Assembly: GCA_943735955.1 (NCBI GenBank)
Contig: OX030960.1
Span: 5,819,535 to 5,883,534 of the forward strand
DNA: 64,000 nucleotides
Reading direction: 5' to 3'
Source: Piscicola geometra
Taxonomy: Eukaryota > Annelida > Clitellata > Hirudinida > Piscicolidae
The notes below the pieces were generated by a model. It searched no databases and had not been told where the DNA came from. It worked only from the letters and a program-made list of their open reading frames with translations. Below, piece by piece: positions 11,951-23,424 of the stretch. Every line of letters starts with the position of its first letter. Within the stretch, counting starts at the first letter, position 1. The position numbers and the translations under genes were made by a program.

Positions 11951-12195
11951 AAGGCTGCGACTGTCTTTTTTGTTGGTGTGGGTTAAAAGCCATCGTAGAT
12001 GTTCTTATAACCATTTGAAAATTATCCCGTAAAAGACCAGGGTTCAAACCAGTGACAGCTGTTAATCCAACAACACCTTTAATTGGCACAATGATTGAAT
12101 CATTAAACACAGAACGGTTTTAGCTCTTTCCCCATTTGTATGGTAATTTGTATCCCCTTGACTTGGAATACATTATTTGATATGATCACCATTAT

Positions 12196-12471
12196 CCTCA
12201 AGAATCCATTGCTTTCCTTTTTTATTAATTGTATTGGGTGGTTTCTTAATTTCGTCATCATTTTCTTTATTTGTGTTTCTTGGGCTTCATTGATTTTCAA
12301 TCTAAGATTAATGCGGAAACTCTCGAATTTTTCATTGATCATTCTGTCGAATTCTATGTTCCGTTTTATTTCGGCATTTCTGATTGATGCGCTTATTCTT
12401 TCCATGCCTCTTTCGAAGCTCATTTTTGTTTCAAGCTCTCTGAAGTTATCGTATTTGGCGTAGAGAAGCAA
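12196..12471 (-). mobile_element. SFER-domain ORF, copy 3
   Basis: Contains ELETKMSFERGMERISASIR and ESFRINLRLKINEAQE. At about 12196 it joins a short segment (12110-12195) that also occurs at 1075-1150. Confidence 0.5.
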
Positions 12472-13990
12472 AGCAGGTTTGAGTCATCTTGTTGATGTAT
12501 GTCGTCATGGTGAAGTCTTTGTCGAGATAAACTCCTAGGTTTCTGACACTTTCAAAAGGCATTATCTCATTCTGACAAATGCGAACTGGATCTTTGGGAG
12601 TGTGATCAGAGTTTCGACGGGATGAGAGCCAGACAATTTCAGTTTTGCTGGAGTTTAGTTTCAGTTGATTGGCACCCATCCAAGCAGCAATTTCGTCGAT
12701 GCATTATGACACCCTTTCTTGCAGGTCAGCTTGATGACCTTCAAGGCAATAACCGTAAATCTGGGTTTCATCAGCATACTGATGAAAAGCAAGCTCATGT
12801 CTAGCTGCTATTCTTTCCAAATCTCCAGTGTACAACGAGAATAGTAAAGGACCAAGGACTCAACCTTGGGGAACTCCTACAGCGGAAACCGACGTGGTCG
12901 ATTTTGTCCCACTACAGCGGATGTCAAAACATCTGTCATTTAAGTAGTCCTTAAACCATTCTAACGCAGAGTCAGAAAACCCATAGGAGATGTGCAGTCT
13001 TCGTAGCAGTGTTGCGTGATCTACCAGATCAAAAGCTGCCGATAGATCAAGTAAAACTAACAATGTAAGCTTACCGTTATCTGTCTGAAAACACCTTGGT
13101 TATAGCAGTTTCTGTCAAATGATGACGACTGTAAGCTGACTGCAAGGGAGGAAAAAGATGAGATTCTGTGAGGTAGTTGACTACTCTGTGCAGAACTAAT
13201 CTTTCCACAAGTTTGGACAACACCCTCAAGTTTGAAATAGGCCTGTAAGACGAAGTTTCAGTGAGTTTAAGGCTATGCTTCTTAAGCAGTGGCGTGATGT
13301 AAGCCGACTTGAAAGACTTCGGAACCCTGCCTGCCGAAAAAGACCTGTTGAATAAGCTCACTAAAAAAGGAGCAATTATTCCAGATATCTCCTTCAACAG
13401 CCATGTAGAAACCGGGTCATTCGAGCACTGCTTATTTGGAAGCCCGTGAATAGCCCTGACTACTTCTTCATCGTTTACAATGCTGAACCCATTCAAACTG
13501 AGCCCGTGCTCAAAAAACGAAAATGTTGGGACATCTTGGGAATTGATTGACCTTCTCGCTGACGCAACTCTTTCGTGAAGTGTGCGTGATAGTCATCAGC
13601 ACTGATGCCCGAGACTGACGACATCTTACTTCTGCCCGCGATGCGTTTCCAAGTATCAGCTGACTTCCCTTTAGACTGAGAAAGCTTTTAGTTCCAGAAC
13701 TGCTCTTGCTTACGTCTGCACAGACTCTTGCAGACTTTCGACTGCTTGACCCAGGCAATACGTGCGTGCTCATTTTTTGACTTCCTGAGGCTTCCTCGTG
13801 TAGTGTCTTTGAATGTCTTCAAAAAGTGAGTTTGTATAATATAAAATGTATCTAATGACCAATGCACTCCGGCTCAGTCGACATCTTCTTCTAGCAGCAG
13901 GAGTAGCTTTTCTATTTCTGCTTGTAGTAGTAGTAGTAGTAGTCTTTATAGTGCCTTTGTTTCGACACTTCATATCTTTTTTTTCATCTC
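12446..13990 (-). pseudogene. CR1/Jockey-like reverse transcriptase, broken
   Basis: Frames 13973-13510 cover the endonuclease-RT linker, 13496-13077 the RT fingers (SSYRPISNLRVLSKLVERLV), 13063-12860 motif A (VLLDLSAAFDLVDHATLLRR) and PQG of motif B, and 12679-12446 the block NLGVYLDKDFTMTTYINKM. Motif C falls in a frameshifted gap near 12800. A (TAG)n run at 13922-13945 marks a border with the linker. Confidence 0.8.
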
Positions 13991-14433
13991 CCTCTTTCTC
14001 TTCTCTCCCTCTGTCTCCAGATCGCTCCCAAACTTCTCAGCATTATTTCTTTCATCCTCCGACCCTCTTCCTGGTAAACAAGGACCCCTTCCATCGGGTC
14101 CTGTTCTCCACGCTCCCTTCTCCAAACCGTCAGCCATTCTTCTCTCCACTCTTCATACAACCCACGCTCCAGCAAAACGTGCCTCTCATTCTCTTCCTCC
14201 CCACAAACACACTTCCTATCCTCCTTCTCATACTTCCAGCGCACAATTTCATTATTCCTTACCGTCAAGCTATCCCCCCTACACATCATCCTAACTTTCG
14301 CTCCATCTGAACCATCTCCATACTTTTCCAACTTCCTGCTTTCTGACTTCTCCTCACGGTATCTTTTTAGTCTTTCACTTTCCTGTATCTTATTCCCCCA
14401 TTCCTTCCTTCCCCTTTGTTGGATCCTCTTCAA
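13984..14433 (-). mobile_element. non-LTR retrotransposon C-terminal zinc-knuckle fragment
   Basis: 149-codon frame with CVCGEEENERHVLLE, the CCHC-like motif (last Cys lost) at the 3' end of several non-LTR polyproteins, and a strongly basic/acidic tail. Family uncertain. Confidence 0.5.
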
Positions 14434-14845
14434 TTGTCGGCTCGTTGAAGGTCTTTGGATTGTTCGATGGGTGCTTGTGCTGATGGTCTTTGATGTGACT
14501 GGTTGTAGAGGGTTAGGTTTATAGTGTGAGATTCAGTTTCCTGAGTCTGGTTCCTTCCGGTTTATGGTTTGGTACCGCCCGGTCACTTTCTCAGTGTGTT
14601 CCTTTCTTATGTGATGGTGTTACTTTTTTTTTCTTTTCGTATATTGTATATCACATTAGTTTTCCTATTAGAGACTTGCTCACTTTATGCCTTCATCGGT
14701 ATGACGTTAAGATCTTCTGTTTCTTTTATTGAGATTGTGATCTTTTTGAGGAGTTCCTCGTTACTTTTTGTGTATTCTATTATTATTGCTGTTTTTTCTT
14801 TAGGTTTTGTTTAAAAAAAATTTTTTTTTTCGTTTTCCTCATTTT

Positions 14846-15375
14846 TTATCCATTTTTCTTGAGTGGTTTGGGAATGTTTTTCGCAATTTCGTATTTTTCT
14901 TTATTGCGCCATATTTCTTTTGCGTTAATTTTCATTTTTGTGTAATTGTGGTCTCTTAGTGTAAGGGCTTTTATGAATTTTCTACTTAGTACGTTATAGT
15001 CTTTTTTCAAAGTGCATTGTCTGCCAAATCTTATTAAACCACTTTTGTGTAGGTTGGTTATCATGTGTTTGGGGTGGTTTGAGTCGGCGTATAACCAAGC
15101 TAGATTGTTAGTTTTTGTTATGTGTGTTTTCGTTATTATTTGGTTTTCGATAAATTCTAGGTTTATGTCTAGGAATGTGATTGTTTTGTTATTTGTTATG
15201 TATTCAAGTTTGATTTCTCTTATTCTGTTGGTAGTGTTTTTTATTATTTCATTGATAATCGTGCTGTCGCATATTATTATGATGTCATCTATATATCGTT
15301 TGTACATTAGTGTTTTGTACTTGAGAATGATGTTATCAAGATCATGTAGGTTTGCAAGGGCTGGTGCCGTACTAT
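14846..15375 (-). pseudogene. PLE reverse transcriptase palm/thumb with intact YIDD
   Basis: ORF beginning in motif B remnant APALANLHDLDNI and continuing KRYIDDIIII (motif C, both Asp present), FLDINLEF, and the thumb (SNHPKHMITNLHKSGLIRFG) to KPLKKNG and stop. It supplies the part missing from the tandem units. No GIY-YIG motif follows. Upstream it is fused to a Pro/Thr-rich low-complexity frame at about 15375. Confidence 0.8.
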
Positions 15376-16195
15376 CATCAACCAGTGGTGGTGGTGGATG
15401 GGGGATGGGCGGAGTGGTGGTTGTGGTGGAAGTGATGTAGGGTTAGGGTTAGGGTTAGGGTTAGGGTTTGGTGCGGGTCGGCAGGGACGGGGGATGGTGG
15501 TGGTGGTGGTGAATGGGGGATGGGCGGGAGTGGTGGTTGTGGTGGAGATGATGTAGGTGTTGGGCAGAAAATTCGGTCCCCAGGGTTGTGTTTTTTTTCG
15601 CTTGTGCATCTATCCACTAGGTTGGTAATGCATCGGCGTATGATCGTCGTGTTGATGGCTTGTTGTTCCGAGATAATTTTGGTGGATTGGGTGATAGGTC
15701 TTTGGGTTGAGTTAGACAGAAGGGTGCTTGTTGTAAAAGGGAACGCGGCGAAAAGGTGCTTTGTTATTTTCTGGATTATTGATTTGGGGTAGGTATTGCG
15801 GGCGATTGGATCGGATTTAGACAGGTTTCTTATGAGGAGTTCATGAATGTTATTGTAAGGAATTCTGCTGGGTTCGTGGAGATGCGTTGTTTTAGTGGTG
15901 GATTTGATGGTTGGTATTAGGGAAGGGTATTTTGTGTCTTTCAAACTGGTGGGAAAAAGGCTTTTTATGGCTGGGTGGATGGATTTAGCGGTTTCCCATT
16001 GGTCATTGCTTATTGCGATCTCGGAGGATGAGGTGTGAGGTACAGAGTGGGTAAGAAGTGCAGCGATCGAGTCGGGGAAGGAGTGCAGGAGGGTGCACCC
16101 TTTTCTGGTGACTCTCAGCTGTGGGTATGGATTGGGTGGGGTTAAATAATTTTTGAAAATGTATGTTATAGTGTGAGGTGGGAGAGGTTGTGAGG
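15376..16195 (-). other. Pro/Thr-rich PLE-associated frame with duplicated segments
   Basis: A long minus-strand frame (15944-15378) reads Ser/Thr-rich then Pro/His-rich, with no domain recognised. A segment of about 55 bp occurs twice (15385-15440 and 15503-15557) on either side of a TTAGGG array. Sequence at 15980-16150 is repeated at 17158-17400. Confidence 0.4.
15438..15466 (+). repeat. interstitial telomeric repeat (TTAGGG, about five copies)
   Basis: Perfect TTAGGG units followed by a degenerate TTTGG. They sit between two copies of a 55-bp G-rich minisatellite, inside PLE-associated sequence. Confidence 0.9.
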
Positions 16196-16650
16196 GTTTT
16201 GATTCTTTGGTTTTTTCGTTTATTGCTTTTTTGTGTGTACTAGTTCGGGCGTTGTTTGGTTGTGTCCGTTTGTGTGGTATTTTATTGTGGGTCGTTGTGG
16301 TAGGTTTTGGTGTGGTATGTGTTTGTTTTGTTGTTTCTATTTTCTTGGTAATATGTAGGGTTGTTATATTATGTGGTTATGTGTGGGGATATACCATGGT
16401 TTGGTTTCCTCGGTTGTCTGAGGGTATACGCCATGGTATGGGGTTTCCCTGTTTTTGTATGAGCCCGTGTGTTGGTATGGGGTTCCTTTGGGTGTGTGTA
16501 CGTACTTGTGTTTGTACGGCTACTGGTTTGAGAATTCTCTCGTTGTGTCTTATTGTATTATAGTAATTGTTTGTAATATCATTGTTCTTGTGGTGGAAAA
16601 TGTAGTTAGGGGGGGGTTTTTCCTGTTTTTATATAATAATTTAGTGTATA
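16196..16650 (-). mobile_element. PLE 5' segment fragment
   Basis: About 450 bp homologous to 18940-19400 and 23240-23690, the leading part of the PLE units. It is followed on the plus strand by an unrelated non-LTR RT fragment, so 16650 is a nested-insertion border. Confidence 0.6.
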
Positions 16651-16665
16651 TGGAATAGAAGTAGA

Positions 16666-17169
16666 ATGGAATGCATGGGAAGAGGGAATGAAAAAAAGAA
16701 AAATATGTTCAGAGAGTTGAATAAGTTTATGGAGAAAGGGAAAAAATGTATGGAGGTAGAGGATCTGGTGGATGAAGAGGGTGGTGTTTGGAAAGGAAAA
16801 GAGGAGATGGGAGAAGGCATACTCAACACATGGGGAAAGTTTCTAAATACGGAGGGAGAAGCCACGATGAACATCGAAAAAGAAAGTATCCAAATGGAGG
16901 ATGAAGGAAGCATCAGTAAGAATGAATTTGAACGGGCACTGAAAAAACTTAAACTAGGAAAAGCAGCGGATGAAGAGGGGGTAACTGGGGAGTTGTTGAA
17001 GTCGTTGAAATGTAGAGGAAGAGAAGAAGTGAGAAATTGGTTTAATAAAATATTAGAAGGAGGTGAGGTACCGAAAAGTTGGAGGTATAGTCGGGTCGTC
17101 CTAATTCATAAAGGAGGGGAGAGACGGAAAATTAAGAATTATCGACCGGTAGCAATTAGATGGATTTAG
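16666..17169 (+). mobile_element. non-LTR RT N-terminal fragment
   Basis: Plus-strand frame with FERALKKLKLGKAADEEGVT, VPKSWRYSRVVLIHKGGERR and KIKNYRPVAI, the block before RT motif A. It stops where it joins a repeat that also occurs at 15980, so it is a chimeric remnant. Opposite in orientation to its neighbours. Confidence 0.7.
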
Positions 17170-17582
17170 CGGTTTCCCATTGGTCATTGCTTATTGTGAT
17201 TTCGGAGGATGAGGGGTGAGGTTCAGAGTGGGTAAGGAGTGCAGCGATCGAGTCGGGGAAGGAGCGCAGGAGGGTGCACCCTATTCTGGTGACTGGGTGG
17301 GGTTAAATAATTTTTGAAAATGTATGCTATAGTGTCAGGTGGAAGAGATTGTGAGGCTGGGATGTGATGATTGCGAGTTGACAGTTGTGTGTGGTAGGGG
17401 ATGGACGTTGGTTGGTGGCAGGGAGAAAGGAGGGGAGTCGTCAAAGAGAAAGATCTCTTCTGCAGAAGTGGAGCATCTGAGTGTATGGGGAGCGAGAAGG
17501 CTGTGTTTGTGACGGGGATGGTAGGTTTTGTTCACGGGGGGCCGGTGGAGTCTGGTGTGTGTTGTTGCGGGATGTTGATGGA

Positions 17583-17715
17583 CGTGGGCTTGTGGGGATT
17601 GGTGGTGTGGAAATTGGTGGTGTGGGGATTGGTGGTGTGGGGGTTGGTGGTGTGGGGATTGGTGGTGTGGGGATTGGTGGTGTGGGGGTTGGTGGTGTAG
17701 GGGTTGGTGGTGTGT
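17583..17715 (+). repeat. 15-bp minisatellite (TGTGGGGATTGGTGG)n
   Basis: About eight imperfect copies alternating GGGATT and GGGGTT variants. All six frames stay fairly open, which creates artificial ORFs. Confidence 0.85.
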
Positions 17716-17947
17716 CTGGTCTAATGTTTGAAAGGGATGTTCTTCTAGGTCGAGGGGGGATTTTTTTGTTTTCGGGTGGCTGTTTCTTTGTTCAGCGTCC
17801 GTGGGGGATTTGTTTGTTGTTGACGGTGGGATGTATGTGAGTCTATGAAGCCTAATCCTTTGTTTAGTAAGTTAGTTATATGTTTATTTAGTTTGTATTT
17901 AGATAAGTTTACTATGCAGGAATATTCGGCTTTCATAGACTCACTGT

Positions 17948-18469
17948 TTAGTTTTTTGTTGTTGTTTTCTTTCTGGGTGGCATTATTTTCTTACTTAGTT
18001 TACTGAGTTTGGAGGTTGCTGCTTCCTCTTCTGGTACTATGTCGTTAGTTGTGGTTGTTGTGGTTGTTATTGGTGTGTCTGTAGTTGTGTCTATGGTTAT
18101 ATTTGTTGTTGTTGTTGGTGTTTCTTCTCTTTCGGTTGTTGATGTGCTAGTCTCAGTTGTTGTTGTTGTTTCATTCGTTGTTATTGTGTTAGTTTCAGTT
18201 GTTAGTGTGTTAGTCTCAGTTGTTGTTGTTTCTTCGTTCGTTGTTACCGTGTTTGTTTCGGTATTTGTATCGGTATTTGTTTCCGTTATTGTGGTTTGTT
18301 TTGCAATTTCTATCATTGTGTTTATTTGTTCCGTTAGATCAAAATGTCGATCCAGTTTTATGTATAGGCCTTCTATTACTTTTGCGACTTTATTCTGGAT
18401 CCAAAAGAATTTTTTGTGATCCCTTTCAGTATATGTGGTTTCGACGGTATTGTTCGTTGTGTTTGTCAT
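17948..18469 (-). CDS. PLE N-terminal Thr-rich ORF, unit A
   Basis: 173-codon copy of the ORF at 22227-22742, differing by small in-frame Thr/Glu/Asn repeat-number changes. Downstream only about 100 bases of PLE remain before the array border at 17839, so this copy has no RT of its own. Confidence 0.5.
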   Translation of the reverse strand: MTNTTNNTVETTYTERDHKKFFWIQNKVAKVIEGLYIKLDRHFDLTEQINTMIEIAKQTTITETNTDTNTETNTVTTNEETTTTETNTLTTETNTITTNETTTTTETSTSTTEREETPTTTTNITIDTTTDTPITTTTTTTNDIVPEEEAATSKLSKLSKKIMPPRKKTTTKN

Positions 18470-19575
18470 GTTTGTTGTGTTATCATTGTTTGTTGTGTTT
18501 ATTATGTTTGTTGTGTCATTATCGTTTGTTGTGTTTGTTGTGTCTTCATTGTTTAGTGTTTCGTCTTTTTCGGTGCTTATGTCATTGGTTTTGAGTTTGT
18601 TGTTATTGATGTATTTTATTATTTTTATTATTATTTTAGAGTTTCATTTATTTTCTGCATCGGTGTTTCGGTTAATTTTTTTGTTTTTTTGGTTATGTAG
18701 TCTTTTTGTAAGTTGATCTTTTTTTAAATATTTTTTTTTCAAAGGATTCTTTATCTTCATTGATATAGTTTTCTAAGTGTTTGTTATATCTGTTGTTAGT
18801 GATTGTCAGTGTGTTCGTGTTTTTTTCATATATTGTTTCGATCTTAACTTCAATGTTTTGTTTTTTCAACATTGTCATTTCGTGTATGTTTTTCAGTATG
18901 TTTATTAATCTGTTTTTTAGTTTTTCTTTCGGATCATTTTTATTATTTGTTTTTTTGGTTTTTTCGTTTATTGCTTTTTTGTGTGTGCTAGTTCGGGCGG
19001 TGTTTGGTTGTGTCCGTTTGTGTGGTAGTTTATTGTGGGTACTTATGTTTTCGTTGTGGTAGGTTTTGGTGTGGTATGTGTTTGTTTTGTTGTTTCTATC
19101 TTCTTGGTAATATGTAGAGTTGTTATATTATGTGGTTATGTGCGGGGATATACCATGGTTTGGTTTCCTCGGTTGTCTGAGGGTATACGCCATGGTATGG
19201 GGTTTCCCTGTATTTGTATGAGCCCGTGTGTTGGTGTGAGGTTCCTTTGGGCGTGTGTACGTACTTGTGTTTGTACGGCTACTGGTTTGGGAATTCTTTC
19301 GTTGTGTCTTATTGTATTGTAATAATTGTTTGTATAATCATTGTTCTTGTGGTGGAAAATGTAGTTAGAAGGGGGTTTTCCTGTTTTTATATTATAATTT
19401 AGTAATTTATAGGTAAGGTTTGAATTAATGTACTTCTGGGTCTCCGTTGTCTTCTTCGTGTTGTCTGGTCTGTATACCAGATTTATGTACCTTTTCGATA
19501 ATTTTTTGAAAAAATGTTCTATTAAGGTAAGATTGAACTCGTTTTTTTATTTTAACTTCCATGAAAAAATTAAAA

Positions 19576-19634
19576 TAGACTCTGTATTATTCAACTAGTT
19601 TCGGCAAAGTGCCTTCGTCAGGAATATGAGTCTA
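19576..19634 (-). ncRNA. hammerhead ribozyme in PLE terminal repeat, unit A
   Basis: The minus strand contains the hammerhead core CTGACGA, a stem II GGCA/TGCC with a CTT loop, then GAAA. Stem III is the minimal palindromic ACTAGT. Stem I pairs TATTC with GAATA next to the core and, beyond an internal loop (A opposite ATACA), TAGACTC with GAGTCTA. Predicted self-cleavage is after GTT, between 19593 and 19592. Short stem-III, dimer-type hammerheads are documented in Penelope-like elements (Cervera and De la Peña). Fold and context agree. Confidence 0.85.
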
Positions 19635-19828
19635 AAAAATACGAGTTCTATATATACATATAAGTCAGAGATCATTTAAATTAGTGCGCGAAAAGTGCAA
19701 ATGCATTTACAAGCGATAGTTCAAAGAGATGTGATAAAGGAAGAAGGTCTGTAATCAGGCTGTAAAACGATGTTATCAAGATCATGTAGGTATATGTTTG
19801 CAAGGGCTGGTGCCATACTTACGCCCAT

Positions 19829-21007
19829 TGGAACGAATGAGTTTTAAATATGGAGACAAGAGAGAGAGTTTATTAATCAGAAAGGTTCCTTATATATAGT
19901 ACGAGACAAAGGGGTCTAAGAAGTGGCCGTGTGTACATAGTGTACAAATGCGGCACGCTACAATAGTCCCCTCGCAGATGGCAGAGCCAATGAGTAATGA
20001 AAAAATTATCATATTGAAGTAAGGAATTATTTATTTTTTAAATCGTGTTTTCTTGTAAATTGTATTTCTTTGTGTGTTCTTCTGTATTTCTTTGTGTTCT
20101 ACTGTTGTTCTTGCGTTGTTTCACTGTTGTTCTACTGTTGTTTTACTGTTGCTCTTCTTTTTTTCTACTATATCGGCACGAAAAAGCGCATCTGCCACAA
20201 TACTTTCAAAAAGCACGTATGTACTCAAATGAGCAGACGTATTCTGAAATATGTGGCGGATGGCGTTGCTGGCGATCAGACTTCGGTGGAGTTTGGTTGT
20301 AGAAGGCATTCACCAGGGGTTTTTGATTTTTGAAACGGTAAAGGAGCGATCAATGCAGGAAGAACTCATGAGTTCGGGCTCAGATTGGCCTTCTCGGTCC
20401 GTCACAAGATGAAGCGGAATGCCAAAACGAGAAACCCAAGTGGTCGGAAAAACATCTGCTTCTTTTTTGTTTTTTTTTCTGTTTTTGTTGTTGTTTAGTT
20501 GTTTTTATTAAAAAGCTTGTTTTTGTTGTTGTTGATTTTCTTGTTTTTTTTTGTCTTAGTTGTTGCTTCTCTTGTTTTTTTTAGTTTTTGCTTATCTTGT
20601 TTTTGTTTTAGTTGTTGCTTTTCTTGTTTTTTTATAGTTGTTGCTTCTCTTGTTTTTGTTTTAGTTGTATTGGGCTTCGAGTATCACAAACCACGTGGCA
20701 GGATTTGTTATTATAAATGGCGGTGCTTTCACTGATACTGCAGCGCTTGCCATGTTGTTGTCCTCTTTATGCGGTTGAACTGCGGCAGTCTCTGTATCTT
20801 CTCCAAAAACGAGATGTTGTTGTTGGAAATGTTGTTGAAAAGTCCACGAGGTTGAAATGTCGGGGTCACCAATTGGAACGAATGAGTTTTAAATATGGAG
20901 ACAAGAGAGAGAGTTTATTAATCAGAAAGGTTCCTTATATATAGTACGAGACAAAGGGGTCTAAGGAGTGGCCGTGTGTACATAGTGTACAAATGCGGCA
21001 CGCTACA
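19829..21007 (-). mobile_element. Ty3/gypsy-type mini LTR element inserted in PLE unit A
   Basis: Direct 134-bp LTRs lie at 19829-19962 and 20874-21007, nearly identical with one clear A/G difference. On the minus strand they begin TGTAGCG and end GTTCCA. Two bases inside the 5' LTR is TGGTGACCCCGAC, a plausible tRNA primer-binding site, and GAGGGGACTAT precedes the 3' LTR as a polypurine tract. The 0.9-kb interior keeps a gag-like opening (VKAPPFIITYPATWFVILEA) and an integrase scrap (TTWVSRLGIPLHLVTDRE), joined by low-complexity sequence. Protease and reverse transcriptase are gone, so it is non-autonomous. It splits the PLE RT next to motif B. No target-site duplication is evident. Confidence 0.85.
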
Positions 21008-22050
21008 GGCCGCTTGTCTGTTTGTATAGTTTGTCGTTGTATTAAAAAAATTGTTATTTAATGTGACTTTTAGTAAGTCAATTATTAGTCTGTTGGGCCT
21101 TGTATTGTCTGGGAATTTTTTGAATATTAGTTTGGCTTTTGCCTTTATTTTGTTATTCATCATGTTTGTATATAGTTAGGTTATGTCGGCTGTTGCCATT
21201 ATTAGGTTATTGGTGTCGATGTTATCATCAAATATTTTCTTAATTAATTCTTCAATTATTTTAATTAGTTCAAAGCTATCTTTTAGGTAGCTTGGGTGGG
21301 TGTACATTAGTGGTACTAGGTAGTGGTTGATATATTTGGTTATATTCGTGGTTTCCGAATTTGTGTTTGGGATTATTGGTCGTCCTGGTGGGACTCTCCA
21401 TTCGTACCATTTAGATCTTTTTTTGTGGATCTTTGGTAGAGTATAAAATTTACGATGTGTCAATTTTATGTTTTTGCTATCGAGGAACTCCTTTAGTGAG
21501 CTGTAAATTTGATGTCTCTCAGTTATTCTTTTAATCATTACGTGTGTCTTCTTGTATTCTGTTTCATTAGCTTCCCTATAAAAGTTTCTGTCGTTTAGTT
21601 GTCTCATGATTTCATCGTGGTAATCTTTGGTGTCTTGGACAACGAAACAGTCGCCTTTATCGGCCTTTCTGATTGTTATGGTTCCTTTTGCCACGTCCTA
21701 TTTAAGTTTTTTTAGGGATTCTCTTTCTTTATCTGTTATTTTGCTTTTATCATTGGTTTTGAAAAGTGTATTTGTTTTATGTTTGTTTGTGTCTGTGATT
21801 TAATTTTGTTATTATTTATTGGTAAGATGAAGATGTTTTTCTTCGTTTTTCTTTTATATAGGTCTCTGTTAATGGTTTGTGTGATTTTGCCTATCAGTTT
21901 CTTCTCGGTGTCATTTAACATCTTCATGCTTGGAGTGAAGTTTGATTTTAGTCTGAAGTTAGTCTTTTGTCTCGTTCTGTCTTCGTTATTTTCGTTGTTG
22001 TTATCGTAACCACTATTTGTCATTATTTTATTCCATCTATTAAAATACAT
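20918..22050 (-). pseudogene. PLE reverse transcriptase, fingers to motif A (broken)
   Basis: Segments 22050-21736, 21694-21176 and 21163-21008 together read as Penelope-type RT: ITIRKADKGDCFVVQ (fingers), PPGRPIIPNTNSETTNITKY, and motif A (LIMATADIT then LYTNMMNNK). Stops interrupt it near 21715 and at motif A, where the Ser of TSLYTN is a stop. The LTR element cuts the gene at 21007; motif B resumes at 19828. Confidence 0.8.
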
Positions 22051-22226
22051 TTTTAGTAGTAAACTTCTTTTTGTTGTGTTAAAGAAGGTTTAAGTATTAT
22101 AGTTAATAGTTTTTTTGGAGTCTATGAAGCCTAATCCTTTGTTTAGTAAGTTAGTTATATGTTTATTTAGTTTGTATTTAGATAAGTTTACTATGCAGGT
22201 ATATTCGGCTTTCATAGACTCACTGT

Positions 22227-22742
22227 TTAGTTTTTTGTTGTTGTTTTCTTTCTGGGTGGCATTTTTTTCTTACTTAGTTTACTGAGTTTGGAGGTTGCTG
22301 CTTCCTCATCTGGTTCTATGTCGTTAGTTATGGTTGTTATGGTTGTTATTGGTGTATCTGTAGTTGTGTCTATGGTTATATTTGTTGTTGTTGTTGGTGT
22401 TTCTTCTCTTTCGGTTGTTGGTGTGCTAGTCTCAGTTGTTGTTGTTGTTTCATTCGTTGTTATTGTGTTAGTTTCAGTTTCAGTTGTTAGTGTGTTAGTC
22501 TCAGTTGTTGTTGTTTCTTCGTTCGTTGTTACCGTGTTTGTTTCGGTATTTGTTTCCGTTATTGTGGTTTGTTTAGCCTTTTCTATCATTGTGTTTATTT
22601 GTTCCGTTAGATCAAAATGTCGATCCAGTTTTATGTATAGGCCTTCTATTACTTTTGCGACTTTATTCTGGATCCAAAAGAATTTTTTGTGATCCCTTTC
22701 AGTATATGTGGTTTCGACGGTATTGTTCGTTGTGTTTGTCAT
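22227..22742 (-). CDS. PLE N-terminal Thr-rich ORF, unit B
   Basis: 171-codon ORF beginning MTNTTNNTVETTYTERDHKK. A short conserved helical part (FFWIQNKVAKVIEGLYIKLD) is followed by a long Thr/Glu/Asn tract and a basic tail (KKKMPPRKKTTTKN). It lies directly upstream of the RT region in the element's sense. It probably represents the N-terminal extension of the PLE polyprotein; function unknown, possibly nucleic-acid binding through the basic tail. Nearly identical to 17948-18469. Confidence 0.55.
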   Translation of the reverse strand: MTNTTNNTVETTYTERDHKKFFWIQNKVAKVIEGLYIKLDRHFDLTEQINTMIEKAKQTTITETNTETNTVTTNEETTTTETNTLTTETETNTITTNETTTTTETSTPTTEREETPTTTTNITIDTTTDTPITTITTITNDIEPDEEAATSKLSKLSKKKMPPRKKTTTKN

Positions 22743-23424
22743 GTTTGTTGTGTTATCATTGTTTGTTGTGTTTATTATGTTTGTTGTGTTTATTATGTTT
22801 GTTGTGTCATTATCGTTTGTTGTGTTTGTTGTGTCTTCATTGTTTAGTGTTTCGTCTTTTTCGGTGCTTATGTCATTGGTTTTGAGTTTGTTGTTATTGA
22901 TGTATTTTATTATTTTTATTATTATTTTAGAGTTTCATTTATTTTCTGAATCGGTGTTTCGGTTAATTTTTTTGTTTTTTTGGTTATGTAGTCTTTTTGT
23001 AAGTTGATCTTTTTTTAATATTTTTTTTCAAAGGATTCTTTTTCTTCATTGATATAGTTTTCTAAGTGTTTGTTATATCTGTTGTTAGTGATTGTCAGTG
23101 TGTTCGTGTTTTTTTCATATATTGTTTCGATCTTAACTTCAATGTTTTGTTTTTTTAACATTGTCATTTCGTGTATGTTTTTCAGTATGTTTATTAATCT
23201 GTTTTTTAGTTTTTCTTTTTGATCATTTTTATTATTTGTTTCTTTGGTTTTTTCGTTTATTGCTTTTTTGTGTGTGCTAGTTCGGGCGTTGTTTGGTTGT
23301 GTCCGTTTGTGTGGTAGTTTATTGTGGGTACTTATGTTTTCGTTGTGGTAGGTTTTGGTGTGGTATGTGTTTGTTTTGTTGTTTCTATATTCTTGGTAAT
23401 ATGTAGAGTTGTTATATTATGTGG

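Noticed and set aside
11995..12070. tRNA-like sequence with GGTTCAAACC
   Set aside because: The B-box match alone is not enough: I found no A box at correct spacing and no cloverleaf.
18009..18419. Val/Ser-rich plus-strand ORFs (also 22288-22692)
   Set aside because: Antisense shadow of the Thr-rich PLE ORF on the minus strand.
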